The translations under genes were made by a program, and so were the position numbers. 64,000 nt of DNA, taken from the NCBI RefSeq assembly GCF_000378505.1, contig NZ_KB900000.1, positions 62,001 through 126,000 on the forward strand, written 5' to 3'. Below the pieces are notes generated by a model, which saw only the letters and a program-made list of their open reading frames with translations, ran no database searches and was not told the DNA's origin. How positions within the stretch are numbered: the stretch's first letter is position 1; each line of letters begins with the position of its first letter. Source of the stretch: Modicisalibacter luteus DSM 23508 (lineage in GTDB: Bacteria; Pseudomonadota; Gammaproteobacteria; Pseudomonadales; Halomonadaceae). Shown in pieces: positions 54,774 to 63,999 of the stretch.

Positions 54774-55837
54774 TGTTGATCGACCGTCTCGACCGCTATA
54801 TCGCGCGCAACGTCCTTGCCGCCATCGTGGTGGTGCAACTGGTGCTGCTGGGGCTCGACCTGGTCATCGCCTTCATTAACGATCTCAAGGATGTCGAGGG
54901 CGAGTACGGAGCACTCGACGTCCTGCTCTACTTGGGAATGCGCCTGCCGTGGCGTTTTTACCAGTATGCACCAGTAGCGGTGCTGATCGGGGCGCTGATC
55001 GGGCTGGGGGCAATGGCCTCGAGCAACGAACTTACCGTGATGCGGGCGGCGGGCCGTTCGCTGACCCGCATCCTGTGGGGTGTGATGAAGCCGATTGGCT
55101 TGGTTATCGTAGCCGTGCTGCTGATTGCCGAATTCGTCAGCCCGCGAACCGAGCAGTTTGCCGAGGCCTGGCGACTTGAGCAGATGGCTGGGGAGGGCGC
55201 CGTGTTGACCCAGCGCGGTGGCTGGCAGCGCGAAGGCGAAAACTTCTACCGTTTCGGCGCGATTCGTGCGGATGACACCGTCATCGACCTGACTCGCTAT
55301 CAGTTCGATGGCCAGCGGCTGGTCGAAGCCACGCATGCGGCACGCGCTGTCTGGGTGGAGGATCAATGGGTGCTTGAAGACGCCGATGTCACCCGTTTTC
55401 TGGAGCAGCGCACCGAGTCAGAGCACCTCGAGCGCATGACTTGGGAGACGCAGCTGACACCGGCGCAGCTTAATCGCCTGCTGCGCGACGTCGATAGCCA
55501 AGCGCCCAGTGAGCTGTGGGCCTACGCCACCTATCTGCGCGAACAAGGGCAGGCTGCCACCCAGCCGTTACTGTACTTTTGGCAGAAGGTATTAATGCCG
55601 TTGACCATGGCCTCGCTGGTGCTGGTTGCTGCTTCGTTCGTGTTCGGCCCGCTGCGTAGTGTGGCGGCGGGCACTCGGGTCTTCTATGGCGTGATCGTGG
55701 GCCTCACCTTCAAATACCTTCAGGACCTGCTGGCGCCGGCCTCGACCGTGTTCGGCTTCTCCCCGGTATGGGCAGTGCTGGCACCAACGCTGGGCTGCGT
55801 GCTATTGGGGTTATATCTGCTACGCCGAAGCGGCTAG
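54773..55837 (+). CDS. lptG: LPS export permease LptG
   Basis: This 354-residue protein starts at the ATG overlapping the lptF stop. It has the same two triple-helix blocks and jellyroll as LptF; ASSNELTVMRAAGRS is the coupling region that contacts LptB. It forms the second half of the LptB2FG transporter. The RDD protein gene follows by 42 bases. Confidence 0.92.
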   Translation: MLIDRLDRYIARNVLAAIVVVQLVLLGLDLVIAFINDLKDVEGEYGALDVLLYLGMRLPWRFYQYAPVAVLIGALIGLGAMASSNELTVMRAAGRSLTRILWGVMKPIGLVIVAVLLIAEFVSPRTEQFAEAWRLEQMAGEGAVLTQRGGWQREGENFYRFGAIRADDTVIDLTRYQFDGQRLVEATHAARAVWVEDQWVLEDADVTRFLEQRTESEHLERMTWETQLTPAQLNRLLRDVDSQAPSELWAYATYLREQGQAATQPLLYFWQKVLMPLTMASLVLVAASFVFGPLRSVAAGTRVFYGVIVGLTFKYLQDLLAPASTVFGFSPVWAVLAPTLGCVLLGLYLLRRSG

Positions 55838-55879
55838 CGCCTGCCAGGGTGTCACTCGCCCCGATGATGGATATCTTTC

Positions 55880-56338
55880 ATGCGCTCTTTTACCGACCTC
55901 GATAATGTCTGGCCGGCTGGGCTTCTGCGCCGCCTGATGGCCATGGTTTACGACGCCTTGGTACTGCTTGCGGTGTGGATGCTGGTGGGGTTCATTGCCG
56001 TTGCCCTGAACGGGGGCGAGGCGAACGAGTCGCCGCTGTTTCACAACATCCTGTTCGTGGTGACATTCGTCTTCTTTGCTTACTTCTGGATGCGGGCCGG
56101 CATGACCTTAGGCATGCAGGCTTGGCGGCTGCGCGTCCAGAGTCTCGAGGGCCGCCCCATCACGCTTCAACAGAGTCTGATCCGATTCGTCGTTGCCATC
56201 ATCTCGTTTGCAGCCTTCGGACTAGGCTACTGGTGGATATTCTTCGATAGGGAACAGCGTAGCTGGTCCGATATTGCCTCTCGCTCTCGTGTCGTCGTCC
56301 TGCCCAACGCTGTACGGCGCAAGCGCAAGTCAGCGTAA
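55880..56338 (+). CDS. RDD family membrane protein
   Basis: This 152-residue protein has three hydrophobic helices (about 20-40, 55-73, 95-118) and an RDD-like pattern: LLRRLMAMVYDALVL, then MRAGMTLGMQAWRLRV, and a third helix with FDREQRSWSDIASRSRVV. The RDD family has no firm general function; some members are Na+/H+ antiporter-like. It follows lptG and may share its transcript. Confidence 0.78.
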   Translation: MRSFTDLDNVWPAGLLRRLMAMVYDALVLLAVWMLVGFIAVALNGGEANESPLFHNILFVVTFVFFAYFWMRAGMTLGMQAWRLRVQSLEGRPITLQQSLIRFVVAIISFAAFGLGYWWIFFDREQRSWSDIASRSRVVVLPNAVRRKRKSA

Positions 56339-56415
56339 CGCCTTAATTTCTTGCCTTTTGTTGGTTGTATATTTCTATCGTAGCTATTGAGTTACACAAT
56401 TCTGCTTGCGGTACA

Positions 56416-56435
56416 TTATGCGAATCATTTACATT
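56416..56435 (+). promoter_or_regulatory. Probable Fur box upstream of bfd
   Basis: TTATGCGAATCATTTACATT resembles the 19-bp Fur operator built from NATWAT-type hexamers. It lies 30 bases before the bfd start, the usual place for iron-dependent repression of bacterioferritin-associated ferredoxin. Confidence 0.5.
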
Positions 56436-56465
56436 TGACTTCGCGATAGCAAGCGGGGTGATGCA

Positions 56466-56669
56466 ATGTACGTATGTTTATGCAAGGGCGTATCCGACAA
56501 GGCAATCCGTCAGGCCGTGGAAGATGGGGCACGCAGCTGGCGTGAAGTACGCGAACAGACCGGTTGTGGCACCCAATGCGGTAAGTGCGCCTGCATGGGC
56601 AAGACCATCACTCGTGACGCCGTGGCACGGGAGCTCGTCTCCGGTGCGGACCTCGCTTACGCCGTCTGA
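56466..56669 (+). CDS. bfd: Bacterioferritin-associated ferredoxin
   Basis: This 67-residue [2Fe-2S] protein has the Bfd ligands Cys4, Cys6, Cys38 and Cys41 (CLC and CGKC). GGGGTG precedes the ATG; another ATG five bases upstream is out of frame. Bfd binds bacterioferritin and passes electrons that release stored iron. Its gene is just upstream of bfr. Confidence 0.92.
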   Translation: MYVCLCKGVSDKAIRQAVEDGARSWREVREQTGCGTQCGKCACMGKTITRDAVARELVSGADLAYAV

Positions 56670-56851
56670 CAATTCGCAAGCCATGTCCGAGGTGGACATC
56701 AATTGGCATTCGTCAATTTTTCCCAAATGCGACTAAGATTCGTAACTCACTGGCGTAATTAGACTTTTTCTTGTCTATGGGCGATACTTTTCTGCACTTG
56801 AGCGAGCGGGCGTGACTCCTGCTCCCAAAAAGCATCTGTGAGGAGATCACC

Positions 56852-57331
56852 ATGAAAGGCGACGCCAAGGTCATCGAACATCTTAATATTGCGCTCGGCA
56901 ACGAACTGGTCGCGATCAACCAGTACTTTCTGCATGCGAAGATGTACAAGGACTGGGGCCTGATGAGACTGGCCAAGTGGGAATACGATGAGTCCATCGA
57001 CGAGATGAATCATGCCGACAAGCTGATCGAGCGTATTCTTTTCCTGGAAGGGATCCCCAACCTGCAGGATCTCGGCAAGCTGCATATTGGCGAAAACACC
57101 CGCGAAATGCTCGAAGCCGACCTGGTAGCGGAGCACAAGGGGCGCAACGACCTGATCGAAGCCATCACCTATTGCGAGCAGGTACGTGACTACGTCAGCC
57201 GTGATCTCTTCCGCGATATCCTCGACGATGAGGAAGAACACATTGATGCGCTGGAAACCGAACTCAGCTTGATCGACAAGGTAGGGATAGAGAACTACCT
57301 GCAGAAGCAGATGCACCAAGACGGCGATTGA
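56852..57331 (+). CDS. bfr: Bacterioferritin
   Basis: This 159-residue protein starts after GAGGAG. All ferroxidase ligands are in place: Glu18, Glu51, His54, Glu94, Glu127 and His130, with the haem ligand Met52 and Tyr25. It stores iron as a 24-mer with haem between subunits. It lies 182 bases after bfd. Confidence 0.95.
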   Translation: MKGDAKVIEHLNIALGNELVAINQYFLHAKMYKDWGLMRLAKWEYDESIDEMNHADKLIERILFLEGIPNLQDLGKLHIGENTREMLEADLVAEHKGRNDLIEAITYCEQVRDYVSRDLFRDILDDEEEHIDALETELSLIDKVGIENYLQKQMHQDGD

Positions 57332-57361
57332 GTCGCTCTTGCATTCAAGCATCGCGATAAC

Positions 57362-57391
57362 GCAAAAGGCGCCCTACGGGGCGCCTTTTGC
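57362..57391. terminator. Bidirectional rho-independent terminator
   Basis: GCAAAAGGCGCC and GGCGCCTTTTGC form a perfect 12-bp stem with loop CTACGG between bfr and the convergent purK. Confidence 0.9.
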
Positions 57392-57410
57392 ATGTATGAG
57401 AAATTCTATG

Positions 57411-58502
57411 TCAGCCGAGGTCGTTGGCCAGCAGCCGCTCTACAGCGGTCAGGCGCTCCTGCAACTGCGCTTCGCTGTCTGCCAGTACGGTAATATGGCC
57501 TATCTTGCGCCCGGGGCGGGGTGCCTTACCGTAGTCGTGCCAGCGGGCGCCGGGGATCGCCAGCACGGTATCGCGGTCGGGCAGGGCGCCGATGACGTTG
57601 AGCATGGCGCAGGGCGCAAGTCGCGCTGTCGAACCCAGAGGCATCCCGCAGATGGCGCGCAAATGATTCTCGAACTGGCTGGTTTCAGCGCCCTCGATCG
57701 TCCAGTGGCCAGAGTTGTGGACTCGTGGTGCGATCTCGTTTGCCAGCAGGGTCTCGCCCTGAACGAAGAACTCGAAAGCCATGACGCCGACGTAATCGAG
57801 CTCGGCAAGGACCCGGTTGGCGTAGCTCTCGGCCTGTACTTGCAATGGATGGTCGGGTTGCGGCACTGAACAATGCAGCATGCCCTGGCGGTGTTCATTG
57901 CGCACCAATGGCCAGACTCGAGTCTCGCCATCTCGGCCACGGACCGCGACGACGGAGACCTCATGGTCGAAGTCGACGAAGCCCTCGAGCACCAAGGGGA
58001 CGCCGCCCATCTCGGCGAAGGCGCCACTGACATTCTCAGTTCGGTGCAGCACTTTCTGGCCCTTGCCGTCGTAGCCCAGCGTGCGAGTCTTGAGCACGGC
58101 CGGCAGGCCGATCTCGGCCACTGCAGCGTCGAGATCAGCCTGGCTGTCGATCTTTGCTACCGGAGGCAGCGATATGTCCAGCGCCTGGAACAGGCTTTTC
58201 TCAAGCCAACGGTCACGGGCGGTTGCCAATGCTCTGGCCGGCGGATAGGCGGGACGCTGTTCGGCGAGCATGGCCACGACATCGGACGAAACGTTTTCGA
58301 ATTCGAAGGTGATCACGTCGCTATGGACGAGTAGTTTCTCCAGGGCGGCAGCGTCATTCCAGTCGGCCTGGATATGCCGACCATGTACAGCGGCACACGC
58401 CGAATCCGATGGATCAAGAAAGGTGAAGCGGGCATCGAAGCCGGCCCCGGCCTCGGCCAGCATGCGACCGAGCTGGCCGCCTCCAATCACACCGATGCGC
58501 AT
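57411..58502 (-). CDS. purK: 5-(carboxyamino)imidazole ribonucleotide synthase
   Basis: This 363-residue ATP-grasp protein starts MRIGVIGGGQLGRM. VLKTRTLGYDGKGQ and FEFFVQGETLLANEIAPRVHNSGHW are PurK hallmarks. It carboxylates AIR with bicarbonate and ATP, feeding PurE. Its start is two bases after the purE stop. Confidence 0.94.
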   Translation of the reverse strand: MRIGVIGGGQLGRMLAEAGAGFDARFTFLDPSDSACAAVHGRHIQADWNDAAALEKLLVHSDVITFEFENVSSDVVAMLAEQRPAYPPARALATARDRWLEKSLFQALDISLPPVAKIDSQADLDAAVAEIGLPAVLKTRTLGYDGKGQKVLHRTENVSGAFAEMGGVPLVLEGFVDFDHEVSVVAVRGRDGETRVWPLVRNEHRQGMLHCSVPQPDHPLQVQAESYANRVLAELDYVGVMAFEFFVQGETLLANEIAPRVHNSGHWTIEGAETSQFENHLRAICGMPLGSTARLAPCAMLNVIGALPDRDTVLAIPGARWHDYGKAPRPGRKIGHITVLADSEAQLQERLTAVERLLANDLG

Positions 58503-58504
58503 GT

Positions 58505-59011
58505 TCAGGCCTCCTGATCGTCGGGTCGGCTGGGATCGGGCTGGTCGAGAACCTTGCGGGTCTGCTCGGCGCGGTAACGCTCCAGCGCCTGGCGAACCTC
58601 GGGATACTTGTTGCCTAGCATGGCGGCAGCCAGCAGGGCGGCATTGATTGCCCCGGCGCGGCCGATGGCCAAGGTGCCGGTGGGAATCCCCGCCGGCATC
58701 TGCACGATCGATAGTAGTGAGTCGACCCCGCTGAGCATGCTCGACTGGACCGGCACGCCGAGCACCGGCAGGCAGGTCTTGGCAGCCGCCATGCCGGGCA
58801 GGTGAGCGGCGCCCCCGGCTCCGGCGATGATGACTTCCAACCCGCGCTCGGCAGCCGTCTCGGCATATTCGAACAGCAGATCGGGCGTACGGTGGGCCGA
58901 GACGACCTTGACTTCATGGGCGATGCCCAGCTGCTCCAGGGTATCAGCCGTATGGCACATGGTCGCCCAGTCCGACTTCGACCCCATGATGACGCCTACC
59001 CGTGCGCTCAT
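58505..59011 (-). CDS. purE: N5-carboxyaminoimidazole ribonucleotide mutase
   Basis: This 168-residue protein has the class I PurE signatures [16 protein letters not shown] and [19 protein letters not shown] precedes the ATG. It isomerises N5-CAIR to CAIR in purine synthesis. It forms an operon with purK. The 124 bases upstream hold its promoter and a hairpin (GCGGCA / TGCCGC, 59101-59124). Confidence 0.95.
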   Translation of the reverse strand: MSARVGVIMGSKSDWATMCHTADTLEQLGIAHEVKVVSAHRTPDLLFEYAETAAERGLEVIIAGAGGAAHLPGMAAAKTCLPVLGVPVQSSMLSGVDSLLSIVQMPAGIPTGTLAIGRAGAINAALLAAAMLGNKYPEVRQALERYRAEQTRKVLDQPDPSRPDDQEA

Positions 59012-59135
59012 GCTTCCTCCGCTCGATTCGCTTACCGATGGCCGGCCTTACGCAGGCCCGTGTTGTCCCGTCCAAAACAAGCGCGGGAGTATATCATTCT
59101 CGCGGCAAGCATGCCTGCCTGCCGCGTAGTGGTCA

Positions 59136-59369
59136 TTAGCGAAAAGGCGTCTCGAGCTCGAAACGTCGTACCGGCTCGCCCTGCACCTCGACCGTTTCGA
59201 CAAACATGTCGAGTGGGCGCACCCACAGACCATAGTCGCCGTACAAGGCACGATAGACGACCAGCGGCTCCTCGGTTTCGCTGTGATGCGCCACGCCGAG
59301 TACTTCATAGGTCTGGCCTTTGTAATGCCGGTAGATGCCTGGCACGGGGCGGAGGTGGTCATGTGACAT
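59136..59369 (-). CDS. DUF1653 domain protein
   Basis: This 77-residue protein matches DUF1653: GIYRHYKGQTYEVLGVAHHSET and LVVYRALYGDYGLWVRPLDMF. The start at ATG overlaps the tcdA stop by 11 bases; the longer frame is antisense-like and lies inside tcdA. Function unknown. Confidence 0.82.
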   Translation of the reverse strand: MSHDHLRPVPGIYRHYKGQTYEVLGVAHHSETEEPLVVYRALYGDYGLWVRPLDMFVETVEVQGEPVRRFELETPFR

Positions 59370-60189
59370 CGCTGGGCTCCTCGATAGCGTCGTGCTGGGC
59401 GCGACGGGCGGCCTCGCGCGCCAGACGGGCCAACACCCGGGAGGCAGCGACGAAGCCGAAGCTGCCGGTGACGAACGTGGCGGCGCCAAAACCGCTGGCA
59501 CAATCGAGGCGGGTGGCCTCGGCCTGGCCGGGTTTCTGCAGACAAACTTCGCCGTCACTGCCGGGATAGACCAATTGCTCGTCAGAATAGACGCATTCCA
59601 CGCTGTAGCGGCGCTTCGGATTGCGTGAGAAACCAAAATCGCGGCGCAGTCGCGAGCGCACCTTGGCGAGTAGTGGGTCATGCTCGGTACGTGTCAGGTC
59701 GGCAATTTTGATGCGGGTGGGGTCAGTCTGGCCGCCGGCGGCGCCGGTGACCGTCAGGCCCAGCTTGCGGCGCTTGCACCAGGCAATCAGCGCCGCCTTG
59801 GCAACTACGCTGTCGATGGCATCGATGACGTGGTCGGCATCATCGGGAATGCGCTCAGCCAAGTTGCTGGGCGTGACGAAGGCGGTATCGGCGACAACCT
59901 CAATACCGGGATGGATTGCCCGGCAGCGCTCGGCCAGAACATCGACCTTGGGGCGGCCGATGGTGCCGTCAAGGGCATGAAGCTGGCGATTGATGTTGGA
60001 GACGCAGACGTCGTCCAGGTCGATCAGGGTCAGCTTGCCGATGCCGGCGCGCGCCAAGGCCTCGACCGCCCAGCTGCCTACCCCTCCGACACCGACCACC
60101 ACCACGTGGGCCTGTCGAAAGTGGCGAGCGGCACGGGCGCCGTAGAGGCGGCGGATTCCGCCAAAGCGAAACTCATAATCGTCAGTCAT
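59359..60189 (-). CDS. tcdA: tRNA threonylcarbamoyladenosine dehydratase
   Basis: The protein is 276 residues from the ATG at MTDDYEF; an ATG eight codons upstream (60213) overlaps truC. This E1-like enzyme has VVVVGVGGVGSWAVEAL, the nucleotide-binding LIDLDDVCVSNINRQ and DHVIDAIDSV. It uses ATP to cyclise t6A to ct6A at position 37 of tRNAs reading ANN codons. It lies between truC and the DUF1653 gene on one strand. Confidence 0.9.
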   Translation of the reverse strand: MTDDYEFRFGGIRRLYGARAARHFRQAHVVVVGVGGVGSWAVEALARAGIGKLTLIDLDDVCVSNINRQLHALDGTIGRPKVDVLAERCRAIHPGIEVVADTAFVTPSNLAERIPDDADHVIDAIDSVVAKAALIAWCKRRKLGLTVTGAAGGQTDPTRIKIADLTRTEHDPLLAKVRSRLRRDFGFSRNPKRRYSVECVYSDEQLVYPGSDGEVCLQKPGQAEATRLDCASGFGAATFVTGSFGFVAASRVLARLAREAARRAQHDAIEEPSDVT

Positions 60190-60199
60190 GGCATCCGGT

Positions 60200-61012
60200 T
60201 CAGAGAGGTTCATGGCTGTAGGTAATATGTGGCTCATGTTGCGGGTCGCCGCCGGAAGGCGGTAGCGCATCGTCCCAGTGAACGTCGTCATAGGGTAGAT
60301 GCCCGACCCAGCCAAAGGACTCGAATAGATGGTGCATGTCGGCATCGACAGCAGCGGACAAGTGCAGCACCGCATCGTAGGTCGGGTGACGAAAGCTCAG
60401 CCCTACGGCGGCAAGCAGCAACCGACCGCAAGCCAACTGGTCACGGAAAAATCGGTTGTGTCTCCCTTTGCCGTGCTTGGCATCGCCGATGATCGGATAG
60501 CCTCGCTGTGACAGGTGGCGACGAATCTGATGGCGTCGCCCCGTAGCTGGGCGTGCCTCCATCAGCGAATAGCGTGCCTGCGGATAGCGGTCAACTTGTA
60601 CCGGCAGCTCTACGCTGTCGAGTCGGCGTATCTCGGTGCACGCCGGTTGCGGCGGCATGTCCGCCTTGGGGCGCCGGCCATCTTCCTCGCGCAGTGGATT
60701 ATCTATCCACTCATGCTCGGGACCGATGCCACGTACCACCGCCAGATAACGCTTGCGTACCTGTTGGGCAGTGAAGGCCTCGCCGAGAGACTTGGCCATC
60801 GATGGGGATAAGGCAAACAGCAATATTCCCGAGGTGGGTCGATCCAGACGGTGCACCGGATAGACGTGGCGCCCCAGTTGGTCACGCAGCATCTGTAGGG
60901 CGAATCGCGTCTCGCCGCGTGCCAGAGCCGTGCGATGCACGAGCAGGCCGGACGGCTTGCGGACAGCGACGAGGGTGTCGTCCTGATAAACGATGGGCAG
61001 GGCCTGGCACAT
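60200..61012 (-). CDS. truC: tRNA pseudouridine(65) synthase TruC
   Basis: This 270-residue RluA-family protein matches TruC in its start (YQDDTLVAVRKPSGLLVHR) and the absence of an S4 domain. The catalytic Asp57 is in HRLDRPTSG, and RHQIRRHL and YPIIGDAKHG follow. It converts U65 to pseudouridine in tRNAs. The ribosome-binding site is weak. Confidence 0.9.
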   Translation of the reverse strand: MCQALPIVYQDDTLVAVRKPSGLLVHRTALARGETRFALQMLRDQLGRHVYPVHRLDRPTSGILLFALSPSMAKSLGEAFTAQQVRKRYLAVVRGIGPEHEWIDNPLREEDGRRPKADMPPQPACTEIRRLDSVELPVQVDRYPQARYSLMEARPATGRRHQIRRHLSQRGYPIIGDAKHGKGRHNRFFRDQLACGRLLLAAVGLSFRHPTYDAVLHLSAAVDADMHHLFESFGWVGHLPYDDVHWDDALPPSGGDPQHEPHITYSHEPL

Positions 61013-61130
61013 GGAGCGTTCAGCAAGTCATGAGTAGGCCGCTATTGTCGCCGTCGGAATGCGCTGTGTCATCCTCGGGGCGGTGTCGGCTATCCTGTGT
61101 TCCGTGTTTTTCGGCAGCAGGCAATGTGAC

Positions 61131-61856
61131 ATGACCCATTCCCAACCGCGGCTAGTGGTGCTCACTGGCGCGGGCATCAGCGCAGAAAGCGGCTTGAAGA
61201 CCTTTCGCGACGGCGATGGCCTATGGGAGAACTATGCCATCGAGGATGTGGCTACCCCCGAGGCCTGGGTTCGTGATCCTGAACTGGTCTTGCGCTTTTA
61301 CGATGAACGCCGAGCCCAAGTGCGCCGGGCCAGGCCCAATCCGGCCCACCAGGCCCTGGCCGAGCTGGAGCAGGCCGGTTTCGATGTGCGTATCATCACC
61401 CAGAACATCGATGACCTGCACGAACGGGCTGGTTCACACGATGTGCTGCACCTGCACGGCGAAATTCTCAAGGCGCGTTCCAGCATCGACCCACGACTGC
61501 TCTATCCTCTACCGCGAGGCGGCATCAAGCTTGGCGACCTATGCGATAAAGGCAGTCAGTTGCGGCCGGATGTTGTCTGGTTTGGCGAGGCGGTGCCGAC
61601 CTATCCGCATGCCTGCGACATCGTCGCCGAAGCCGACCTGCTGCTGGTGGTCGGTACCTCGCTGAGCGTCATGCCGGCAGCGATGCTGGTCGATCAAGCG
61701 CCGGTGGAATGCCCCTGTATCCTTGTCGACCCCAAGGCGACGCAGCTGTCGCCAAAATGGGTGAAGGCGCTCGATGCGCCGGCCAGCGAGGGCGTGCCGA
61801 CACTGATCGGCGACTGGAAGCGGGAAAACCGGCTCTGGGTGCCGGAGTGGCTATAA
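61131..61856 (+). CDS. cobB: Sirtuin NAD-dependent deacylase, zinc-site poor
   Basis: The protein is 241 residues from the ATG at MTHSQ; the upstream in-frame ATG gives a hydrophobic tail of low support. Sirtuin motifs: LTGAGISAESGLKTFRD, ITQNIDDLHERAG, catalytic His109 in HLHGE, and VVWFGEAVP. Tyr57-x-x-Arg60 matches the residues that bind succinyl/malonyl groups in CobB and SIRT5. The loop after HLHGE, which normally holds four zinc cysteines, has only one Cys. It is probably a desuccinylase/demalonylase or deacetylase. Confidence 0.88.
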   Translation: MTHSQPRLVVLTGAGISAESGLKTFRDGDGLWENYAIEDVATPEAWVRDPELVLRFYDERRAQVRRARPNPAHQALAELEQAGFDVRIITQNIDDLHERAGSHDVLHLHGEILKARSSIDPRLLYPLPRGGIKLGDLCDKGSQLRPDVVWFGEAVPTYPHACDIVAEADLLLVVGTSLSVMPAAMLVDQAPVECPCILVDPKATQLSPKWVKALDAPASEGVPTLIGDWKRENRLWVPEWL

Positions 61857-61889
61857 GCCGATGATGTGACGAACGTTGCCTTCACCGAA

Positions 61890-61919
61890 CGAGCGATATG
61901 GGGCAAGATAGCTCGCTCG
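61890..61919. terminator. Hairpin downstream of cobB
   Basis: CGAGCGA (61890-61896) pairs with TCGCTCG (61913-61919) across a 16-base loop. It has no T-run; it may end the cobB transcript or lie in the 5' leader of the transporter gene. Confidence 0.35.
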
Positions 61920-61993
61920 GCCGGCCTGGCCGGCAAACCATAAGCGCCGCATCGAGCGGCCGATCTCCTGTTCCAACGCTATCAGGACACCTC

Positions 61994-62944
61994 ATGTCGA
62001 CTTTCGAACGCCTCAATCGCCTGTTCCCCGTATGGGCGATTCTTTTTGCCATCCTGGCAGCCTGGCAACCTGGCTGGTTTACCAGCCTGGCAGGGCAGAT
62101 CAAGCTACTGCTGGCCATTATCATGTTCGCTATGGGCCTGACCCTCTCGCGGCACGACTTTCTTGGTGTGGTGCGGGCACCGCTGCCAGTGGCGGTTGGC
62201 GTGGTGCTGCAGTTTACGGTGATGCCCGTGGCTGCTCTGGCGGTCTCGTGGGTGCTGGGTCTGGATGCCGCATTAACTACCGGCATGGTGCTGGTCGGCG
62301 CCACCGCCGGTGGTACGGCGTCCAATGTCATGACCTGGCTGGCCGGCGGTCACGTCGCATTGTCGGTATCGATGACGCTGGTATCCACGTTGATTTCTGT
62401 GGTCGCTACGCCGCTGCTGGCCTGGTTGCTGGTCGGCCAGAGTGTCGATGTGCCGGTAGCGGGCATGTTCATGAGTATCGCCCAGTTGGTCATTGCACCC
62501 ATCGCGCTGGGTGTGATCATCCATCATTTTCTGGGCCAGCAAATCCGCCGTGTCGAACCGTTGCTGGCAACCATCGCGATGGCCGCCATCGTGCTGATTA
62601 TCGCCATCGTGGTGGGGCTCAATGCCGGCCGGCTGGCTACCTTGGGCCCGCTGGTCACCGTCGCTGTCATATTGCATAACGCCATTGGCCTGGCGGGTGG
62701 GTATGGTGTAGGTCGGCTGCTGGGCTTCGACCAGCGCGTCGCACGTACCATTGCTATCGAGGTTGGCATGCAGAATTCAGGGCTCGCCGTGGCCTTGGCC
62801 AACCAGTTCTTCAGTGCCACGGCGGCGTTGCCGGGTGCGTTGTTCTCAGTCTGGCACAATGTGTCGGGGTCGCTGCTGGCCGGATACTGGAAGCGTCGCC
62901 CGGTAACGGATGCCGAAGGCGGGGCGCGTCCGATCGCCGGCTGA
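61994..62944 (+). CDS. Bile acid:sodium symporter family transporter
   Basis: The protein is 316 residues from the ATG after AGGA; the earlier in-frame start has no support. It has about nine or ten helices of the BASS/PanS-type fold, with LLLAIIMFAMGLTLS, ATAGGTASNVMTWLAGG and EVGMQNSGLAVAL signatures. Substrates in the family range from bile acids to pantothenate or pyruvate; none can be assigned here. Confidence 0.82.
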   Translation: MSTFERLNRLFPVWAILFAILAAWQPGWFTSLAGQIKLLLAIIMFAMGLTLSRHDFLGVVRAPLPVAVGVVLQFTVMPVAALAVSWVLGLDAALTTGMVLVGATAGGTASNVMTWLAGGHVALSVSMTLVSTLISVVATPLLAWLLVGQSVDVPVAGMFMSIAQLVIAPIALGVIIHHFLGQQIRRVEPLLATIAMAAIVLIIAIVVGLNAGRLATLGPLVTVAVILHNAIGLAGGYGVGRLLGFDQRVARTIAIEVGMQNSGLAVALANQFFSATAALPGALFSVWHNVSGSLLAGYWKRRPVTDAEGGARPIAG

Positions 62945-62960
62945 CCCCATCGCACACGGC

Positions 62961-63002
62961 AAGCGGGGCCGGGCATGCTAGAATGCCCGGCCCCGCTTTT
63001 TT
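62961..63002 (+). terminator. Strong rho-independent terminator
   Basis: AAGCGGGGCCGGGCAT and ATGCCCGGCCCCGCTT form a perfect 16-bp stem with loop GCTAGA, followed by TTTT. It ends the BASS transporter transcript. Confidence 0.92.
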
Positions 63003-63033
63003 AGCACTCTTTTTGGCAACTCCGGCAAGATCA

Positions 63034-63843
63034 ATGATGAGCGATATTCGCGACGACGCGGACACGGCGACCTGCACTGACGTCCAACTATCCGGTGATG
63101 GCTTTTCGGGCGACAGCGCCTGGGAGCGTGATCCGGCCACCGGCCGGCCACGTCCGCCACGCAGGCCGTTTAAGGCACGGGGGAGTTTCGTCGAACGTTG
63201 CGAAGGTTGCCGTCTACCCGTACTCAACTGTCTATGCCCTTATCGGGTCGCAGCGCAGAGCCAATCCCGCTTCTGGTTGCTGACGCACCCGCTGGAACAC
63301 AACAAGCCGACCAACACCGGGCGCCTGATCGGCGACATTCTAGAGTCCACTGAGGTATTCACCTGGTACCGGACGGCGCCGGACGCGACCCTGATAGCGC
63401 GTCTCGAGGATTCACGTTTCGCGCCTTTCATCATCTTTCCCGACGATCAGCCGGACTATGCCGAGCGAGTCGTGAATATCGACGCGGTAGGCGAGGCAGC
63501 CTGCACCGGCCGTATCCCGGTATTCATCATTCTTGACGGAACCTGGCGTCAGGCACGCCGAATGTTTCGCAAGAGTCCCTATCTCGATCACTTGCCGGTA
63601 CTTCCGCTGCACAGCGACCGGCTGACTCGCTATCACCTGCGCAAGCCGGCTTCGGCGTCGCATCTATGTACTGCCGAGGTGGCCGCCGAGTTGTTGCGCC
63701 AGAGTGGCGACACTCACGCCGCAGCCACTCTCGACGACTATTTCGATGCGTTCAACGATAGCTATGCGGCCAGTCGCAAGCACCACCGGCTGGAATCCCC
63801 AACCTTGGCAATGTGCCGCCTGCTGGAACAGCGCTCAAAGTAA
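63034..63843 (+). CDS. tapT: DTW-domain tRNA-uridine aminocarboxypropyltransferase
   Basis: The protein is 269 residues from the first of two adjacent ATGs. After an acidic N-terminal extension (about 1-40) a zinc motif CEGCRLPVLNCLC is followed by the DTW-domain signatures LILDGTWRQARRMF and a C-terminal DDYFDAF. Family members (E. coli YfiP/TapT) add acp groups to U47 of tRNA. The terminal part overlaps the convergent partial gene by nine bases. Confidence 0.82.
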   Translation: MMSDIRDDADTATCTDVQLSGDGFSGDSAWERDPATGRPRPPRRPFKARGSFVERCEGCRLPVLNCLCPYRVAAQSQSRFWLLTHPLEHNKPTNTGRLIGDILESTEVFTWYRTAPDATLIARLEDSRFAPFIIFPDDQPDYAERVVNIDAVGEAACTGRIPVFIILDGTWRQARRMFRKSPYLDHLPVLPLHSDRLTRYHLRKPASASHLCTAEVAAELLRQSGDTHAAATLDDYFDAFNDSYAASRKHHRLESPTLAMCRLLEQRSK

Positions 63844-63999
63844 CTGCTCGGCGATACGCAGCCCGGCGATCCAGGTGCCGGCAGCCGAACCAACGGTCGC
63901 GAGCAGAAACACCAGCAGCGTTCGCGAGACGCGATTGCGCCACCAGCCTTTGACCGAGGAAACGTCGTGCCGAAGCCGAGAGAAGTCGCGGACTTTTGG
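63835..63999 (-). CDS. TraB/PrgY-like membrane protein, C-terminal fragment
   Basis: Only the last 54 residues lie in the window; the gene runs off the right edge. A WWRNRVSRTLLVFLLATVGS start and AAGTWIAGLRIAEQLL resemble the C-terminal membrane anchor of TraB/GumN-type proteins (PrgY-like). It overlaps the end of the DTW gene convergently. The catalytic part is outside the window. Confidence 0.55.
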   Translation of the reverse strand, partial: PKVRDFSRLRHDVSSVKGWWRNRVSRTLLVFLLATVGSAAGTWIAGLRIAEQLL

